Shown: positions 7,090 through 14,232, counted from the stretch's first letter. The stretch: DNA of 64,000 nucleotides from Curtobacterium sp. L6-1 (GCF_018885305.1 NZ_CP076544.1:1240001-1304000); one strand, 5' to 3'. Numbers and translations are program-made. Notes: generated from the sequence alone by a model not told the origin.

Positions 7090-8160
7090 TCAGGAGGCGC
7101 GTGGGGCGTCGTCGACGCGGGTCAGCGCCACGACACGGCTGGCCGCACGCAGGTACTTCTTGCGGTACCCGCCCCCGAGCATCACGTCGGGGTAGACCGT
7201 GTCGAGCGGGATGCCGGAGGCGACGATCCGCACCTGAGCGTCGTAGAGCCGGTCGACGAGCGCCACCCAGCGGAGGGCGTCGGTCTGGTCGGTGAACGCC
7301 TGCACGTCGGTGAGTCCCACGGCGTCGAGGCCGTCGACGAGCGCGACGTACCTCGAGGGGTGCACCGACGCCAGGTGGGCGACGACGGACCGGAAGTCGT
7401 CCTGCGTGACGCGGGCCGGGCCTCCCGTCCCGGACGGGGTCGACGCGGCCAGGGCCGCCAGCGCGCCCGGGACGTCGTCGACGACCGAGGCGGACTCGTC
7501 GACGGCGCGACGGCGGAAGTCGAGGCCGTCGATGCGCATGGTGTCGAACCGGTCGGACATGGCCTGGATCTCGCGGAGGAAGTCCTGCGCGGCGAAGCGC
7601 CCCTCGCCGAGCGCGCCGGGCGGCGTGTTCGACGTGGCGGCGAAGCGGGTGCCGGTCTCGGACAGCTCCTTGATGAGCCGGGTCATCACCATCGTGTCGC
7701 CCGGGTCGTCGAGTTCGAACTCGTCGATGCAGACGAGCGCGGTCCCGCGGAGCAGGTCGACGGTGCCCTGGAAGCCGAGTGCGCCGACGAGCGCGGTGTA
7801 CTCGATGAAGGTGCCGAACGTCTTGCGTCCGGTGGCCGCGTGGTACGCCGCGGCGAGCAGGTGGGTCTTGCCGACGCCGAACCCGCCGTCCAGGTACACA
7901 CCGGACTTCGCCGGGACCTCGGGCTCCTTGCGCTTCCGGCCGAACAGCCCGCGCTTCGCCGGCTCGGGAGTCGTCGTCACGAACGCCTCGACGGCGTCCC
8001 GCACCGCGGCCTGCGACGGGTACTCGGGGTCCGGGCGGTAGGACGCGAACGACGCCGCGCTGAACTGGGGCGGCGGCACGAGTGCGGCGGCCATCTGCTG
8101 CGGGGTGACCTGGGGGTCGCGGTCGACGAGGTGGTCCGGCGCGGGGCGCGGTTCTGGCAC
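7090..8160 (-). CDS. zapE: AFG1/ZapE-family ATPase
   Basis: This is a 356-residue P-loop ATPase of the AFG1 family; the E. coli member ZapE associates with the division ring and the yeast member with mitochondrial protein turnover. The Walker A motif is at residues 92-100 (GGFGVGKTH), Walker B at 141-148 (ALVCIDEFEL), and sensor-like elements follow in DTMVMTRLIKELSETGTRFAATSNTPP (given here in two parts: DTMVMTRLIKEL and TRFAATSNTPP). KLFGRKRK-like basic residues at 70-79 precede the ATPase core. The start is GTG 8160 with GGAAGG upstream. It is transcribed away from the rhodanese gene, with a 135-base divergent spacer. The exact role in this organism is unknown. Confidence 0.85.
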   Translation of the reverse strand: MPEPRPAPDHLVDRDPQVTPQQMAAALVPPPQFSAASFASYRPDPEYPSQAAVRDAVEAFVTTTPEPAKRGLFGRKRKEPEVPAKSGVYLDGGFGVGKTHLLAAAYHAATGRKTFGTFIEYTALVGALGFQGTVDLLRGTALVCIDEFELDDPGDTMVMTRLIKELSETGTRFAATSNTPPGALGEGRFAAQDFLREIQAMSDRFDTMRIDGLDFRRRAVDESASVVDDVPGALAALAASTPSGTGGPARVTQDDFRSVVAHLASVHPSRYVALVDGLDAVGLTDVQAFTDQTDALRWVALVDRLYDAQVRIVASGIPLDTVYPDVMLGGGYRKKYLRAASRVVALTRVDDAPRAS

Positions 8161-8295
8161 GGTGCGGGACCTTCCGTCGGCCTGTCGTCTGATGTCACGT
8201 CACGGCTGCGACACGGTGCTTCCGCGTACCGTTGGGGGTGACGCGCAAGGACCGATCCTAGTCCGCGCGCCACCGATCCCCAGGAGGCACCCCCG

Positions 8296-9207
8296 ATGAC
8301 CGCACCGGTCGACCCGTCCGAGAAGTTCCGTTCCTACGCGCACCCCGAGCGCCTGGTCTCCACCGAGTGGCTGCAGGAGCAACTCGACGCCGGGGTGGGG
8401 TCGCCGGAGCTCGTCGTGGTCGAGTCGGACGAGGACGTCCTGCTCTACGAGACCGGGCACGTCCCGGGGTCGGTGAAGATCGACTGGCACACCGACCTCA
8501 ACGACCCGGTGCAGCGCGACTACATCGACGGTGAGGCCTTCGCCCGGCTCGTCGGTGGCAAGGGCATCGGCCGCGACACCACCGTCGTCATCCACGGCGA
8601 CAAGGACAACTGGTGGGCCGCCTACGCCCTCTGGGTCTTCACGCTCTTCGGGCACGAGGACGTCCGCCTGCTCGACGGCGGCCGGGCGAAGTGGATCGCC
8701 GAGGGCCGTGCGATGACCACCGACCGGACCGTGATCACGCCCGTCGAGTACCCCGTGGTCGAGCGCGACGACACCACCGTCCGCGCCTTCAAGGAGGACG
8801 TCCTCGCGCACCTGGGCAAGCCGCTCGTCGACGTCCGCAGCGCCCCCGAGTACTCCGGTGACCGCACCACCGCGCCGGACTACCCGGAGGAAGGTGCGCT
8901 CCGCGCCGGACACATCCCGACCGCCGTCAACATCCCCTGGAAGTCCGCGGCCGCGGCCGACGGCACGTTCCGGTCGCGCGAGGAGCTCGACGCCGTGTAC
9001 CGCGAGGGCGCGGGCATCGGCGACGCGGACGAGGTCATCGCCTACTGCCGCATCGGCGAGCGGTCGAGCCACACGTGGTTCGTCCTGCAGCACCTGCTCG
9101 GCGTCGAGGACGTCAAGAACTACGACGGCTCCTGGACCGAGTGGGGCAGCGCGGTGCGCGTCCCGATCGTCACCGGCACCGAACCGGGTACCGTTCCCTC
9201 CCGATGA
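8296..9207 (+). CDS. Sulfurtransferase (two-domain rhodanese)
   Basis: This is a 303-residue protein with two rhodanese domains, the N-terminal one inactive (no Cys at the active loop) and the C-terminal one carrying Cys251 in the loop [10 protein letters not shown]. Similar proteins transfer sulfane sulfur from thiosulfate or 3-mercaptopyruvate to thiophilic acceptors; the CRIGERS loop is the form typical of actinobacterial thiosulfate sulfurtransferases (CysA/SseA-like). The ATG follows AGGAGG. The stop overlaps the start of sufE by ATGA, so a sulfur relay with SufE is likely. It is about 135 bases from the divergent ZapE-like gene. Confidence 0.9.
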   Translation: MTAPVDPSEKFRSYAHPERLVSTEWLQEQLDAGVGSPELVVVESDEDVLLYETGHVPGSVKIDWHTDLNDPVQRDYIDGEAFARLVGGKGIGRDTTVVIHGDKDNWWAAYALWVFTLFGHEDVRLLDGGRAKWIAEGRAMTTDRTVITPVEYPVVERDDTTVRAFKEDVLAHLGKPLVDVRSAPEYSGDRTTAPDYPEEGALRAGHIPTAVNIPWKSAAAADGTFRSREELDAVYREGAGIGDADEVIAYCRIGERSSHTWFVLQHLLGVEDVKNYDGSWTEWGSAVRVPIVTGTEPGTVPSR

Positions 9208-9656
9208 ACGACGTACTCCCCCAACCCCTCGCCGAGATCCGCGACGACTTCCTCGAGCTGTCCCAGCAGGACCGCCTGCAGCTGCTCCTCGAGTTCTCCG
9301 ACGAACTCCCCGCGCTGCCCGGGCGACTGCAGGGCCACGAGGACGAGCTCGAGCGGGTCGAGGAGTGCCAGTCCCCGGTCTTCATCACGGTCACGGTGGG
9401 CGAGGACGGCGATGCCCCGGACGTCGTCCGCATGCACGCCACCGCTCCGCGCGAGGCACCGACCACGCGCGGCTTCGCGTCGATCCTGGCGCAGGGGCTC
9501 TCGGGCCTCAGCGTCGAGCAGGTGCTCGCCGTGCCGGCGGACTACCCGCTGACGCTCGGGCTGAACGAGGCCGTCAGCCCGCTGCGGATCCGCGGCATGG
9601 TCGGGATGCTCGGGCGGGTGCAGCGGCAGGTGCAGGCGGCGGTCGCGTCCGCCTGA
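9204..9656 (+). CDS. sufE: SufE-family sulfur acceptor protein
   Basis: This is a 150-residue protein of the SufE/CsdE family, which accepts persulfide sulfur on a single cysteine and passes it on in Fe-S cluster or cofactor assembly. Cys55 lies in [10 protein letters not shown], the equivalent of the classical P-G-C-Q-S loop. The N-terminal [20 protein letters not shown] helix and the C-terminal [20 protein letters not shown] helix are family features. The start is taken as ATG 9204, which overlaps the rhodanese stop (ATGA); a longer open frame to 9075 runs inside the rhodanese gene and is not used. Pairing with a rhodanese, rather than with sufS, is a recurrent actinobacterial arrangement. 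Confidence 0.9.
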   Translation: MNDVLPQPLAEIRDDFLELSQQDRLQLLLEFSDELPALPGRLQGHEDELERVEECQSPVFITVTVGEDGDAPDVVRMHATAPREAPTTRGFASILAQGLSGLSVEQVLAVPADYPLTLGLNEAVSPLRIRGMVGMLGRVQRQVQAAVASA

Positions 9657-9682
9657 TCCGGGTCGCCTGATCGCGACCTGCC

Positions 9683-9730
9683 GACGGACGGGAGGCACGG
9701 TGCCAGCTGGCACCGTGCCTCCCGTCCGTC
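9683..9730. terminator. Perfect 22-bp hairpin of the GACGGGAGGC family after sufE
   Basis: Two 22-base arms around AGCT; the outer 15 bases (GACGGACGGGAGGC and beyond) are the same as in the hairpin at 2905. It ends the rhodanese-sufE operon and marks the left border of the accessory island. Confidence 0.8.
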
Positions 9731-9778
9731 GTCTTCCCGCCGTGTGGACACGACATCCCGGTGGAACGACCGGTGCAG

Positions 9779-9821
9779 GTGGCAGGATGGGCCCGTCAAC
9801 CGACGAGGGGAACGGGACGAC
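9779..9821 (+). promoter_or_regulatory. Leader module shared with the Imm26-like gene
   Basis: The 43 bases directly before the ATG at 9822 resemble the 43 bases before the GTG at 13301: both start GTG-x-CA-x-GATG and end GACGAGGGGAACGG(G)ACGAC just before the start codon. GAGGGG is the probable ribosome-binding site. The two leaders are probably copies of one promoter-leader unit at the two ends of the island. Confidence 0.5.
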
Positions 9822-10099
9822 ATGGGGAAGATCCACGGCAACGACCCGACGGGGTACTCCTACGGAGATGCCGACGGACTGAAGTCCGCTGCGACGGGGC
9901 TCGCGAGCGCGATCATCGGCCAACCTCTTCGTCGCCGCGACCCACGAGGTCGGGACGTGGTTCGGCGCCGACGACGACCCGAAGCCACCGGAGCCGGAGC
10001 CCGAGCCGCACCGCCAGGCCGACGCCGTGACGGTGAGCGGCCGGACCATCCCGGCCGGTGTCCGGATTCCCTACCAACACATCGAAGAACTCACGATGA
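9822..10099 (+). pseudogene. Truncated, frameshifted toxin-like gene remnant
   Basis: The frame opens MGKIHGNDPTGYSYGDADGL and reads well until about 9917. From 9919 a different frame carries the plausible continuation (ANLFVAATHEVGTWFGADDD, then a PEPEPEP-rich linker); removing the single base 9918 joins the two. Near the end a third frame gives GFPTNTSKNSR and stops at 10097-10099 in an ATGA overlap with the next gene, the usual coupling of toxin and immunity genes. I read this as a secreted or contact-dependent toxin gene whose central part and toxic domain were lost, leaving the start, part of the linker and the last codons. Toxin identity is inferred only from the layout and from the MafI-like gene that follows. 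Confidence 0.45.
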
Positions 10100-10404
10100 A
10101 CGACCGTGGCGATTACCGAAGTCAGGCACTCCGCATCATCAGCGAACTCGAGGATCGGCTCGGAGTTCAAGCGCTGGAAGATGTGCGCGATCTCGTTGAA
10201 TGCAACGAAGCCCCTATCGGCCTGAGTATCGCAGCAGGGATCATCGCGGAGCGCAACCTCACTGTTCCCATGTGGATCGTCGAGGACATCAAACGTCTCT
10301 TGCAAGAGTGGCCAGAGGAACTCGCTGAGCTTCCCGAACACTTCGAGACGCACGGCTCTGATCTCCTCCGCGGCGATGTGTCACCCGAAGGGCCGAGCAC
10401 CTGA
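10096..10404 (+). CDS. MafI-like immunity protein
   Basis: This is a 102-residue acidic, all-helical protein. ALRIISELEDRLGVQALED followed by VRDLVECNEAPIGLSIAAGI and EDIKRLLQEW resembles MafI-type immunity proteins, small helical antitoxins of polymorphic toxins in which a dual helical repeat contains D-x-x-E-x-x-E-x-x-x-A-L-E-like elements. The ATG overlaps a TGA in the preceding frame (ATGA). The frame is open further upstream (to 10027 and beyond), but that part belongs to the toxin remnant. GC is about 53% in the sampled line around 10081-10140, far below the surrounding genome, suggesting acquisition. No intact cognate toxin is present. Confidence 0.55.
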   Translation: MNDRGDYRSQALRIISELEDRLGVQALEDVRDLVECNEAPIGLSIAAGIIAERNLTVPMWIVEDIKRLLQEWPEELAELPEHFETHGSDLLRGDVSPEGPST

Positions 10405-10417
10405 TCGAGGGTCCCGT

Positions 10418-10860
10418 ATGCTGCGCCTTTTCACTCTTGACTTGGTTCGGAATGAAGACGTGTATGTCGAACTCGACGACATTCTGGAGTCTCTGTACCT
10501 GCCCGAGCTTCACTGGACAGCAGAGGATATGTTCGTCAACGTCTCCCCTGGTTCTGGATTGGAGATTCGCGAACTCGAACGAGTTTCCGGCAGGCGAAGT
10601 CTTCCGAATCCGGTCCTCGACCCCGCCACGTTCACTCGTCTCGTTGCGGCCACGGTGCAGTTCATCGAGGGCGAGTTCATCGGCTTCGAGGAAGCAGATG
10701 TGGGTCAGCTCGACAAAGCCGTCATCGTCATCGATGTGGTGGACGGAGCATGGTGGACGGTCATTCTCGACCTGGATCGAGTCGGAGTGCAAGACCGGTT
10801 CACTTCGATCTTCGGGGAAGGAACACCGACGACGGCCATGTCCCGCCGGCCACACGACGC
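10418..10860 (+). pseudogene. Probably 3'-damaged paralogue of the gene at 11515
   Basis: The frame starts MLRLFTLDLVRNEDVYVELD. Its middle, FIEGEFIGFEEADVGQLDKA then VIVIDVVDGAWWTVILDLDR, aligns with MIDGEFFGSPINSTTTDASQ and AVIRIDFFDSTTVTVTLDRS of the gene at 11515, and DDILESLYLPELHWTAEDMF aligns with its NIVNGMTIPPLRWLVTDLNM, so the two are diverged copies. The frame remains open to 11152, but the protein-like character and the alignment stop near 10860; beyond that the translation is Arg/Ser-rich and unlike a protein. A frameshift or recombination near the 3' end is likely. The family is unknown to me; in this island an immunity-type role is an inference from context only. Confidence 0.45.
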
Positions 10861-11042
10861 CTGGAGGAAGACCCGTGGTCGTCTTCGACTGGATCGAGAA
10901 CACCCCAGCGCGGTGGCGAGACGAGGGCAGCGCTTTCCCTGGACGGCAACCGAGGCGGACTTGACGAGTACATCACTTGAACGGCATCAAGAAGGGCGCG
11001 ATCGAGCTCGATCGCGTCAGCGGCATCAACCCGGAGTTCTGA
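10861..11042 (+). pseudogene. Coding debris (gene C-terminal fragments in shifted frames)
   Basis: Three short protein-like pieces lie in succession but in different frames: VVVFDWIENTPARWRDEGS (frame of 10896), ALSLDGNRGGLDEYI ending at the TGA at 10978, and NGIKKGAIELDRVSGINPEF ending at the TGA at 11040. Single-base changes would join the last two into one C-terminus. I recognise no family. The most economical reading is the eroded end of a gene of which the rest has been lost. Confidence 0.3.
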
Positions 11043-11043
11043 C

Positions 11044-11415
11044 ATGCAAGAAGTCTTCTTTCTCTCGTCCATGGACAGCAAGCTGTTCTCGTCTGTCTTC
11101 CGGTGCGAAGTGGAACGACCGATCGAGCTCCCGAACGGTCACCATGCACTGATGGTCAGTTGCGATCCGCCGCTGAACGGACAGGAACTCGGCCACCCAC
11201 TCGGCATCGGAGAGCTGTTGCTCTGGAGTCGGTTCGGAGACGAAGACCTCTGGACCTTCCCCACCTTCCCGCACTTCGTGCAGATCTGTCTCCCTGACGT
11301 CGATCTGCCTGTCCATGCCATGCCTCCGAGCATCGCATGGGGCGAGATCTACAAGACCGAGGCCGACGCGCACGCCCACGAGACGAACGCTCGCCCGCGC
11401 TCCTCGACGAAGTGA
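11044..11415 (+). CDS. Hypothetical protein, possibly frameshifted near the C-terminus
   Basis: This is a 123-residue protein beginning MQEVFFLSSMDSKLFSSVF, with EVERPIELPNGHHALMVSCD and LGIGELLLWSRFGDEDLWTF as clear protein-like segments and no transmembrane helix. GGAG lies about 7 bases before the ATG. The last residues (NARPRSSTK) are atypical, while the frame two bases away continues SPALLDEVIELSGKLPQTRE and ends at the TGA at 11487, which would give a protein of about 148 residues. One missing base near 11395-11402 would explain this. No family recognised. It sits among immunity-type genes and has the same lower GC. Confidence 0.5.
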   Translation: MQEVFFLSSMDSKLFSSVFRCEVERPIELPNGHHALMVSCDPPLNGQELGHPLGIGELLLWSRFGDEDLWTFPTFPHFVQICLPDVDLPVHAMPPSIAWGEIYKTEADAHAHETNARPRSSTK

Positions 11416-11483
11416 TCGAGTTGTCTGGCAAGCTCCCGCAGACTCGCGAACCGCTCTACGAGGCAGTAAGGAGCGATCCGTGC

Positions 11484-11510
11484 GAGTGAGTGAGTGAGTG
11501 AGTGAGTGAG
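11484..11510 (+). repeat. GAGT tetranucleotide microsatellite (6.75 copies)
   Basis: 27 bases of pure GAGT repeat lie between a good ribosome-binding site (AAGGAG at 11468-11473, followed by GTG at 11480 at ideal spacing) and the ATG at 11515. Any reading frame through three or more units meets TGA, so translation from the GTG at 11480 gives a five-codon peptide. With only 1.75 units the same GTG would be in frame with the downstream gene without a stop. Repeat-number change could therefore alter expression. Confidence 0.85.
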
Positions 11511-11514
11511 GATC

Positions 11515-12081
11515 ATGTCGTTCCGCAGGAGATCAGGCCGCCCGGCCACCCGGCGGTCGGAGCCGGAATTCGTCACCTACCACTGTCTGATCGGCTCGCA
11601 ACCAATGGGCGTTCTGACGTTCCGCAACATCGTCAACGGGATGACCATCCCTCCGCTGCGCTGGCTCGTCACCGATCTGAACATGGTGGTGCTGCCGGAC
11701 TCGGACATCAACGTCCTCGAGTGGGAGCAGAAGGTTCGCGACAGCAGCGGCGCCGGACTGTGGATCACCGACGACGACATGCGGCGCTTCGTCCGGTACA
11801 ACCACCAGATGATCGATGGCGAGTTCTTCGGCTCTCCGATCAACAGCACCACGACCGACGCCTCGCAGGCAGTGATCCGCATCGACTTCTTCGACAGCAC
11901 GACGGTCACCGTCACCCTGGATCGTTCGGTGATCGGGAGCTCCTGGGAGTTCGACCTGTTCCTCGGACCCGGCGTTCCCGTGTCCAGCATCGGGAGCCGC
12001 GACGAGGAGATCGCCGACGAGCAGCGCCGCGCACAGGAGCACCGCGACGGCCGGGAGCGGCCGACGGGAGAGACACCATGA
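11515..12081 (+). CDS. Hypothetical protein, paralogue of the damaged gene at 10418
   Basis: This is a 188-residue protein beginning MSFRRRSGRPATRRSEPEF. Likely soluble, with alternating strands (VTYHCLIGSQPMGVLTFRNI; ASQAVIRIDFFDSTTVTVTL) and a charged C-terminal tail (DEEIADEQRRAQEHRDGRER). It shares a ~110-residue core with the gene at 10418. The start is uncertain: ATG 11515 or the GTG at 11506 that is still inside the GAGT repeat. The stop overlaps the next ATG (ATGA), making it the first of four coupled genes. No family recognised; I would not assign a function beyond a guess of immunity or toxin-associated role from context. Confidence 0.6.
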   Translation: MSFRRRSGRPATRRSEPEFVTYHCLIGSQPMGVLTFRNIVNGMTIPPLRWLVTDLNMVVLPDSDINVLEWEQKVRDSSGAGLWITDDDMRRFVRYNHQMIDGEFFGSPINSTTTDASQAVIRIDFFDSTTVTVTLDRSVIGSSWEFDLFLGPGVPVSSIGSRDEEIADEQRRAQEHRDGRERPTGETP

Positions 12082-12488
12082 GGAATACCGCGATCGGCCC
12101 CGTCCGCCTGCACGTCGCCGGCGACACGGTCGACGCCGTCACGATCGACACCGCCGTCACCGTCCGCTTCTCCAGCGGAGCGACCCTCCGGTTCGAGACC
12201 GCCTTCTCGCTGACCGAGACGGACGGCACGCACACCTTCATGGAGCCCGGCGACCCGCCCTCGCTCCTGCCGCTCCTCGCCCTCCACACGAAGGTGGTGG
12301 AACGCGGCACCGTCACCGGCGCCCGGATCGCCGTCCGCTTCGCATCGGGTGCGTTGCTGGAGGGGTGGTCGCACCGCGACCGGCCGTCGTGGCACTGGTC
12401 CGAACCAGGACGAGCGCGCCTGGACATCGATGTCCTGACCGGTGGCGAGGTCGTCGCCCGCACACTTCCCGGAGGGACGCCGTCATGA
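12078..12488 (+). CDS. DUF6188-like protein (copy 1)
   Basis: This is a 136-residue beta-rich protein. The layout VTVRFSSGATLRFETAFSLT, then DPPSLLPLLALHTKVVERG, then ARIAVRFASGALLEGWSHRD and a closing L-P-G-G segment resembles the DUF6188 family (strand with D/S-G-x-x-L, a P-x-S-L-x-P-L-L-x-L loop, strand with F-x-S-G-x-x-L). It is clearly homologous to the protein at 12856. Function unknown; DUF6188-type proteins are often found among toxin-immunity clusters, but I have no direct evidence for that role. Overlaps of 4 bases with both neighbours show translational coupling. Confidence 0.55.
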   Translation: MRNTAIGPVRLHVAGDTVDAVTIDTAVTVRFSSGATLRFETAFSLTETDGTHTFMEPGDPPSLLPLLALHTKVVERGTVTGARIAVRFASGALLEGWSHRDRPSWHWSEPGRARLDIDVLTGGEVVARTLPGGTPS

Positions 12489-12859
12489 CGGACGTCATGT
12501 CGGTCAACGATCTGCGCCGACTCATCCCGTCGTCCGATCCGGTCATCCCGGGCCGAGTGCACGAGGTGTTGTCCGCTGTCGCCGACGCTGCCGAGGTCCT
12601 CACCTACGACGTGTCGGCACGATCCTTCGCCGAGGCCGTCCGGCGGAGCTACGCGCAGGACGAACCCAACCTGCTGCCACTGGTCGAACCGCTCTGGCCG
12701 CTCGGGGACGCACTCGTGCTCGTGTGCCAGGTCGAGTCCGGGCCGGAGATCGTCACCGTCCTCCTCCGTGCTGCCGACCGGGGTTTCCTCTCCGCGACGG
12801 CGTACGACCGTTCGGTGAGCACCAGATCGCCCATCCGACCGACGGAGGAGGCACCATGA
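12485..12859 (+). CDS. Small hypothetical protein in the coupled four-gene unit
   Basis: This is a 124-residue protein, MTDVMSVNDLRRLIPSSDPV onward. It seems to be a single alpha/beta domain: helices around VHEVLSAVADAAEVLTYDVS and SFAEAVRRSYAQDEPNLLPL, then strands ALVLVCQVESG and EIVTVLLRAADRG. No family recognised. Start is set by the ATGA overlap with the stop of the preceding DUF6188-like gene; the longer frame upstream is inside that gene. It also overlaps the next gene by ATGA. It lies between two paralogous DUF6188-like genes, so it could be a partner of one of them. Confidence 0.6.
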   Translation: MTDVMSVNDLRRLIPSSDPVIPGRVHEVLSAVADAAEVLTYDVSARSFAEAVRRSYAQDEPNLLPLVEPLWPLGDALVLVCQVESGPEIVTVLLRAADRGFLSATAYDRSVSTRSPIRPTEEAP

Positions 12860-13251
12860 CCGACGATCCCGTTCTCGAGTTCGCCGCCGCCCGCGTGGAC
12901 GTCCTGACCGTCACCTTCCAGACCACCATCGGTTTCTCGAACGGCACGACGATGCAGTTCGAGGCCGAGTTCGCGATCACCGGTCCGGACGGGGTACGCC
13001 GGCTCGTTGACCCGATGGACCCGACGTCGCTCGCACCCGTCCTGGCCCTGCACGGCGACACGGTCACGAACGCGACACTCGACGGCGCCGACCTCCGGCT
13101 CCACTTCGCATCCGGGACCGTCCTCGAGGCCTGGTCCGACGACTCGTACGAGTCCTGGCACCACCACGGCGGCGGACCGGAGCGCCGGACGCTCATCGCC
13201 CTGCCCGGCGGCGGCCTGGCGGTCTTCGGGCCACCACCGACGTCCGACTGA
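12856..13251 (+). CDS. DUF6188-like protein (copy 2)
   Basis: This is a 131-residue protein homologous to the protein at 12078: TFQTTIGFSNGTTMQFEAEF, DPTSLAPVLALHGDTVTNAT, ADLRLHFASGTVLEAWSDDS, YESWHHHGGGPERRTLIALP. The YESW and ALPGGGLAVFG elements are closer to what I know of DUF6188 (Y-E-A-W, L-P-G-G-x-L-A-V-W) than those of copy 1. It is the last of four genes linked by ATGA overlaps; a 49-base gap with a separate leader separates it from the Imm26-like gene. Confidence 0.6.
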   Translation: MTDDPVLEFAAARVDVLTVTFQTTIGFSNGTTMQFEAEFAITGPDGVRRLVDPMDPTSLAPVLALHGDTVTNATLDGADLRLHFASGTVLEAWSDDSYESWHHHGGGPERRTLIALPGGGLAVFGPPPTSD

Positions 13252-13257
13252 CGAGTC

Positions 13258-13300
13258 GTGCCACGATGAAGGACGTCATCGGACGAGGGGAACGGACGAC
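13258..13300 (+). promoter_or_regulatory. Leader module of the Imm26-like gene, copy of 9779-9821
   Basis: GTGCCACGATG at the left and GACGAGGGGAACGGACGAC directly before the GTG start match the leader of the toxin remnant at 9822. The last 19 bases differ by one G. GAGGGG probably serves as ribosome-binding site. Confidence 0.5.
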
Positions 13301-14110
13301 GTGTTCGGCAAGCGCAAGAAGGACCAGCCATCGGGCTCCGAGTTCCACCAGACCAACAGTGAGCAGCAGCTCTTCGCGCAGCTGCTGGCCGAGACCCGGG
13401 CCGACCCGGAGAAGGTGTTCACGATCGAGATGATCGATCGTGGCAACCCAGGTCGCGACCTCGACGACCGTCTGGACCGACTCCGCCACGCGGGCGTGAC
13501 GATGACGCGGCCGTCCCCCGCCGAGGGTGTCCCGCCTCGGTCGTCGTCGCACTCCGAGTCCGGAACCGCCGGGACGCCCGCCGACGAGCTGGTTCCACTC
13601 AGCCGCCAGCCGTTCACCGCCGAGCCCGGTGACGTCTTCTTCATCCCGGACGGCGGCGGCCGCGTGCTGCTCGGGCACGTCCTCGCGACGCTGCACGACG
13701 CGGTGTACGTCGCGGTCTTCCAGCGCCCCGAGGACCTCCCCCGCCCGGCCGACCCGCTCGTCGTGCTCGCCACGCAGCCGGTGGTGGCCGGGCTGACCCT
13801 GCCGGCACGGTTCCAGCCGGGCATGTGGGAGGTCGTCGGCACCGTCGCCCCGGACACCGCCCGGCTGCTGCCCGCGTACACCTGGGGCACCGACCTCGAC
13901 GGCGTGCACGTCACCGACTTCTCCGGGTCGCGTTCCCGGCCCGCGACCGAGATCGAGGCGACGACGATCCCCCGCCGTGTCGTCGTGTCGCCGTACTTCA
14001 TCGACATCGCCGTCCGCGCAGTGGTCGGCCTCGTCGACTGGCACCCGGACTTCGAGCACCTCCGCTACCGCTCGACCCCGCGCTCCGTCGACCTCTTCCC
14101 CGCGCGCTGA
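13301..14110 (+). CDS. Imm26-like immunity protein with N-terminal extension
   Basis: This is a 269-residue protein. Residues ~105-195 contain FTAEPGDVFFIPDGGGRVLL, LGHVLATLHDAVYVAVFQRP, then PVVAGLTLPARFQPGMWEVV and GTV: this is the layout of the Imm26 family (G-D-[VI]-F-x-[IV]-P ... G-R-x-L ... W-x-V-[IV]-G), proposed antitoxins of polymorphic toxin systems. The N-terminal ~100 residues are charged (MFGKRKKDQPSGSEFHQTNS; FTIEMIDRGNPGRDLDDRLD) and unlike Imm26, followed by a Ser/Gly-rich linker. The C-terminal ~70 residues (RRVVVSPYFIDIAVRAVVGL) form another strand-rich part. GTG start chosen from GAGGGG and the leader shared with 9822. No toxin gene is adjacent. Confidence 0.6.
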   Translation: MFGKRKKDQPSGSEFHQTNSEQQLFAQLLAETRADPEKVFTIEMIDRGNPGRDLDDRLDRLRHAGVTMTRPSPAEGVPPRSSSHSESGTAGTPADELVPLSRQPFTAEPGDVFFIPDGGGRVLLGHVLATLHDAVYVAVFQRPEDLPRPADPLVVLATQPVVAGLTLPARFQPGMWEVVGTVAPDTARLLPAYTWGTDLDGVHVTDFSGSRSRPATEIEATTIPRRVVVSPYFIDIAVRAVVGLVDWHPDFEHLRYRSTPRSVDLFPAR

Positions 14111-14170
14111 TCCGGGCACGCGCTGAAGCCGGACAGGCCGCCACCGACGGCGGGTCGTGACCACCCGTCA

Positions 14171-14209
14171 GACGGGAGGCGCGTCACCGCTGGCACCGCG
14201 CCTCCCGTC
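14171..14209. terminator. Hairpin of the GACGGGAGGC family at the right end of the island
   Basis: GACGGGAGGCGCG pairs with CGCGCCTCCCGTC around a 13-base loop (TCACCGCTGGCAC). It lies between convergent genes (Imm26-like and alpha/beta hydrolase) and is related to the hairpin on the left border of the island. Confidence 0.75.
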
Positions 14210-14232
14210 CGACGTCGGTCACCGCACGCACG

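Noticed and set aside
8230..8295. tRNA-like or structured RNA element in the gap before the rhodanese gene
   Set aside because: No cloverleaf or T-loop motif was found; it contains only promoter-like sequence and the ribosome-binding site.
9683..14209. Flanking hairpins as transposon ends or attachment sites of the immunity island
   Set aside because: The same hairpins occur between many housekeeping genes in the window, and no integrase, transposase, tRNA or target-site duplication is visible.
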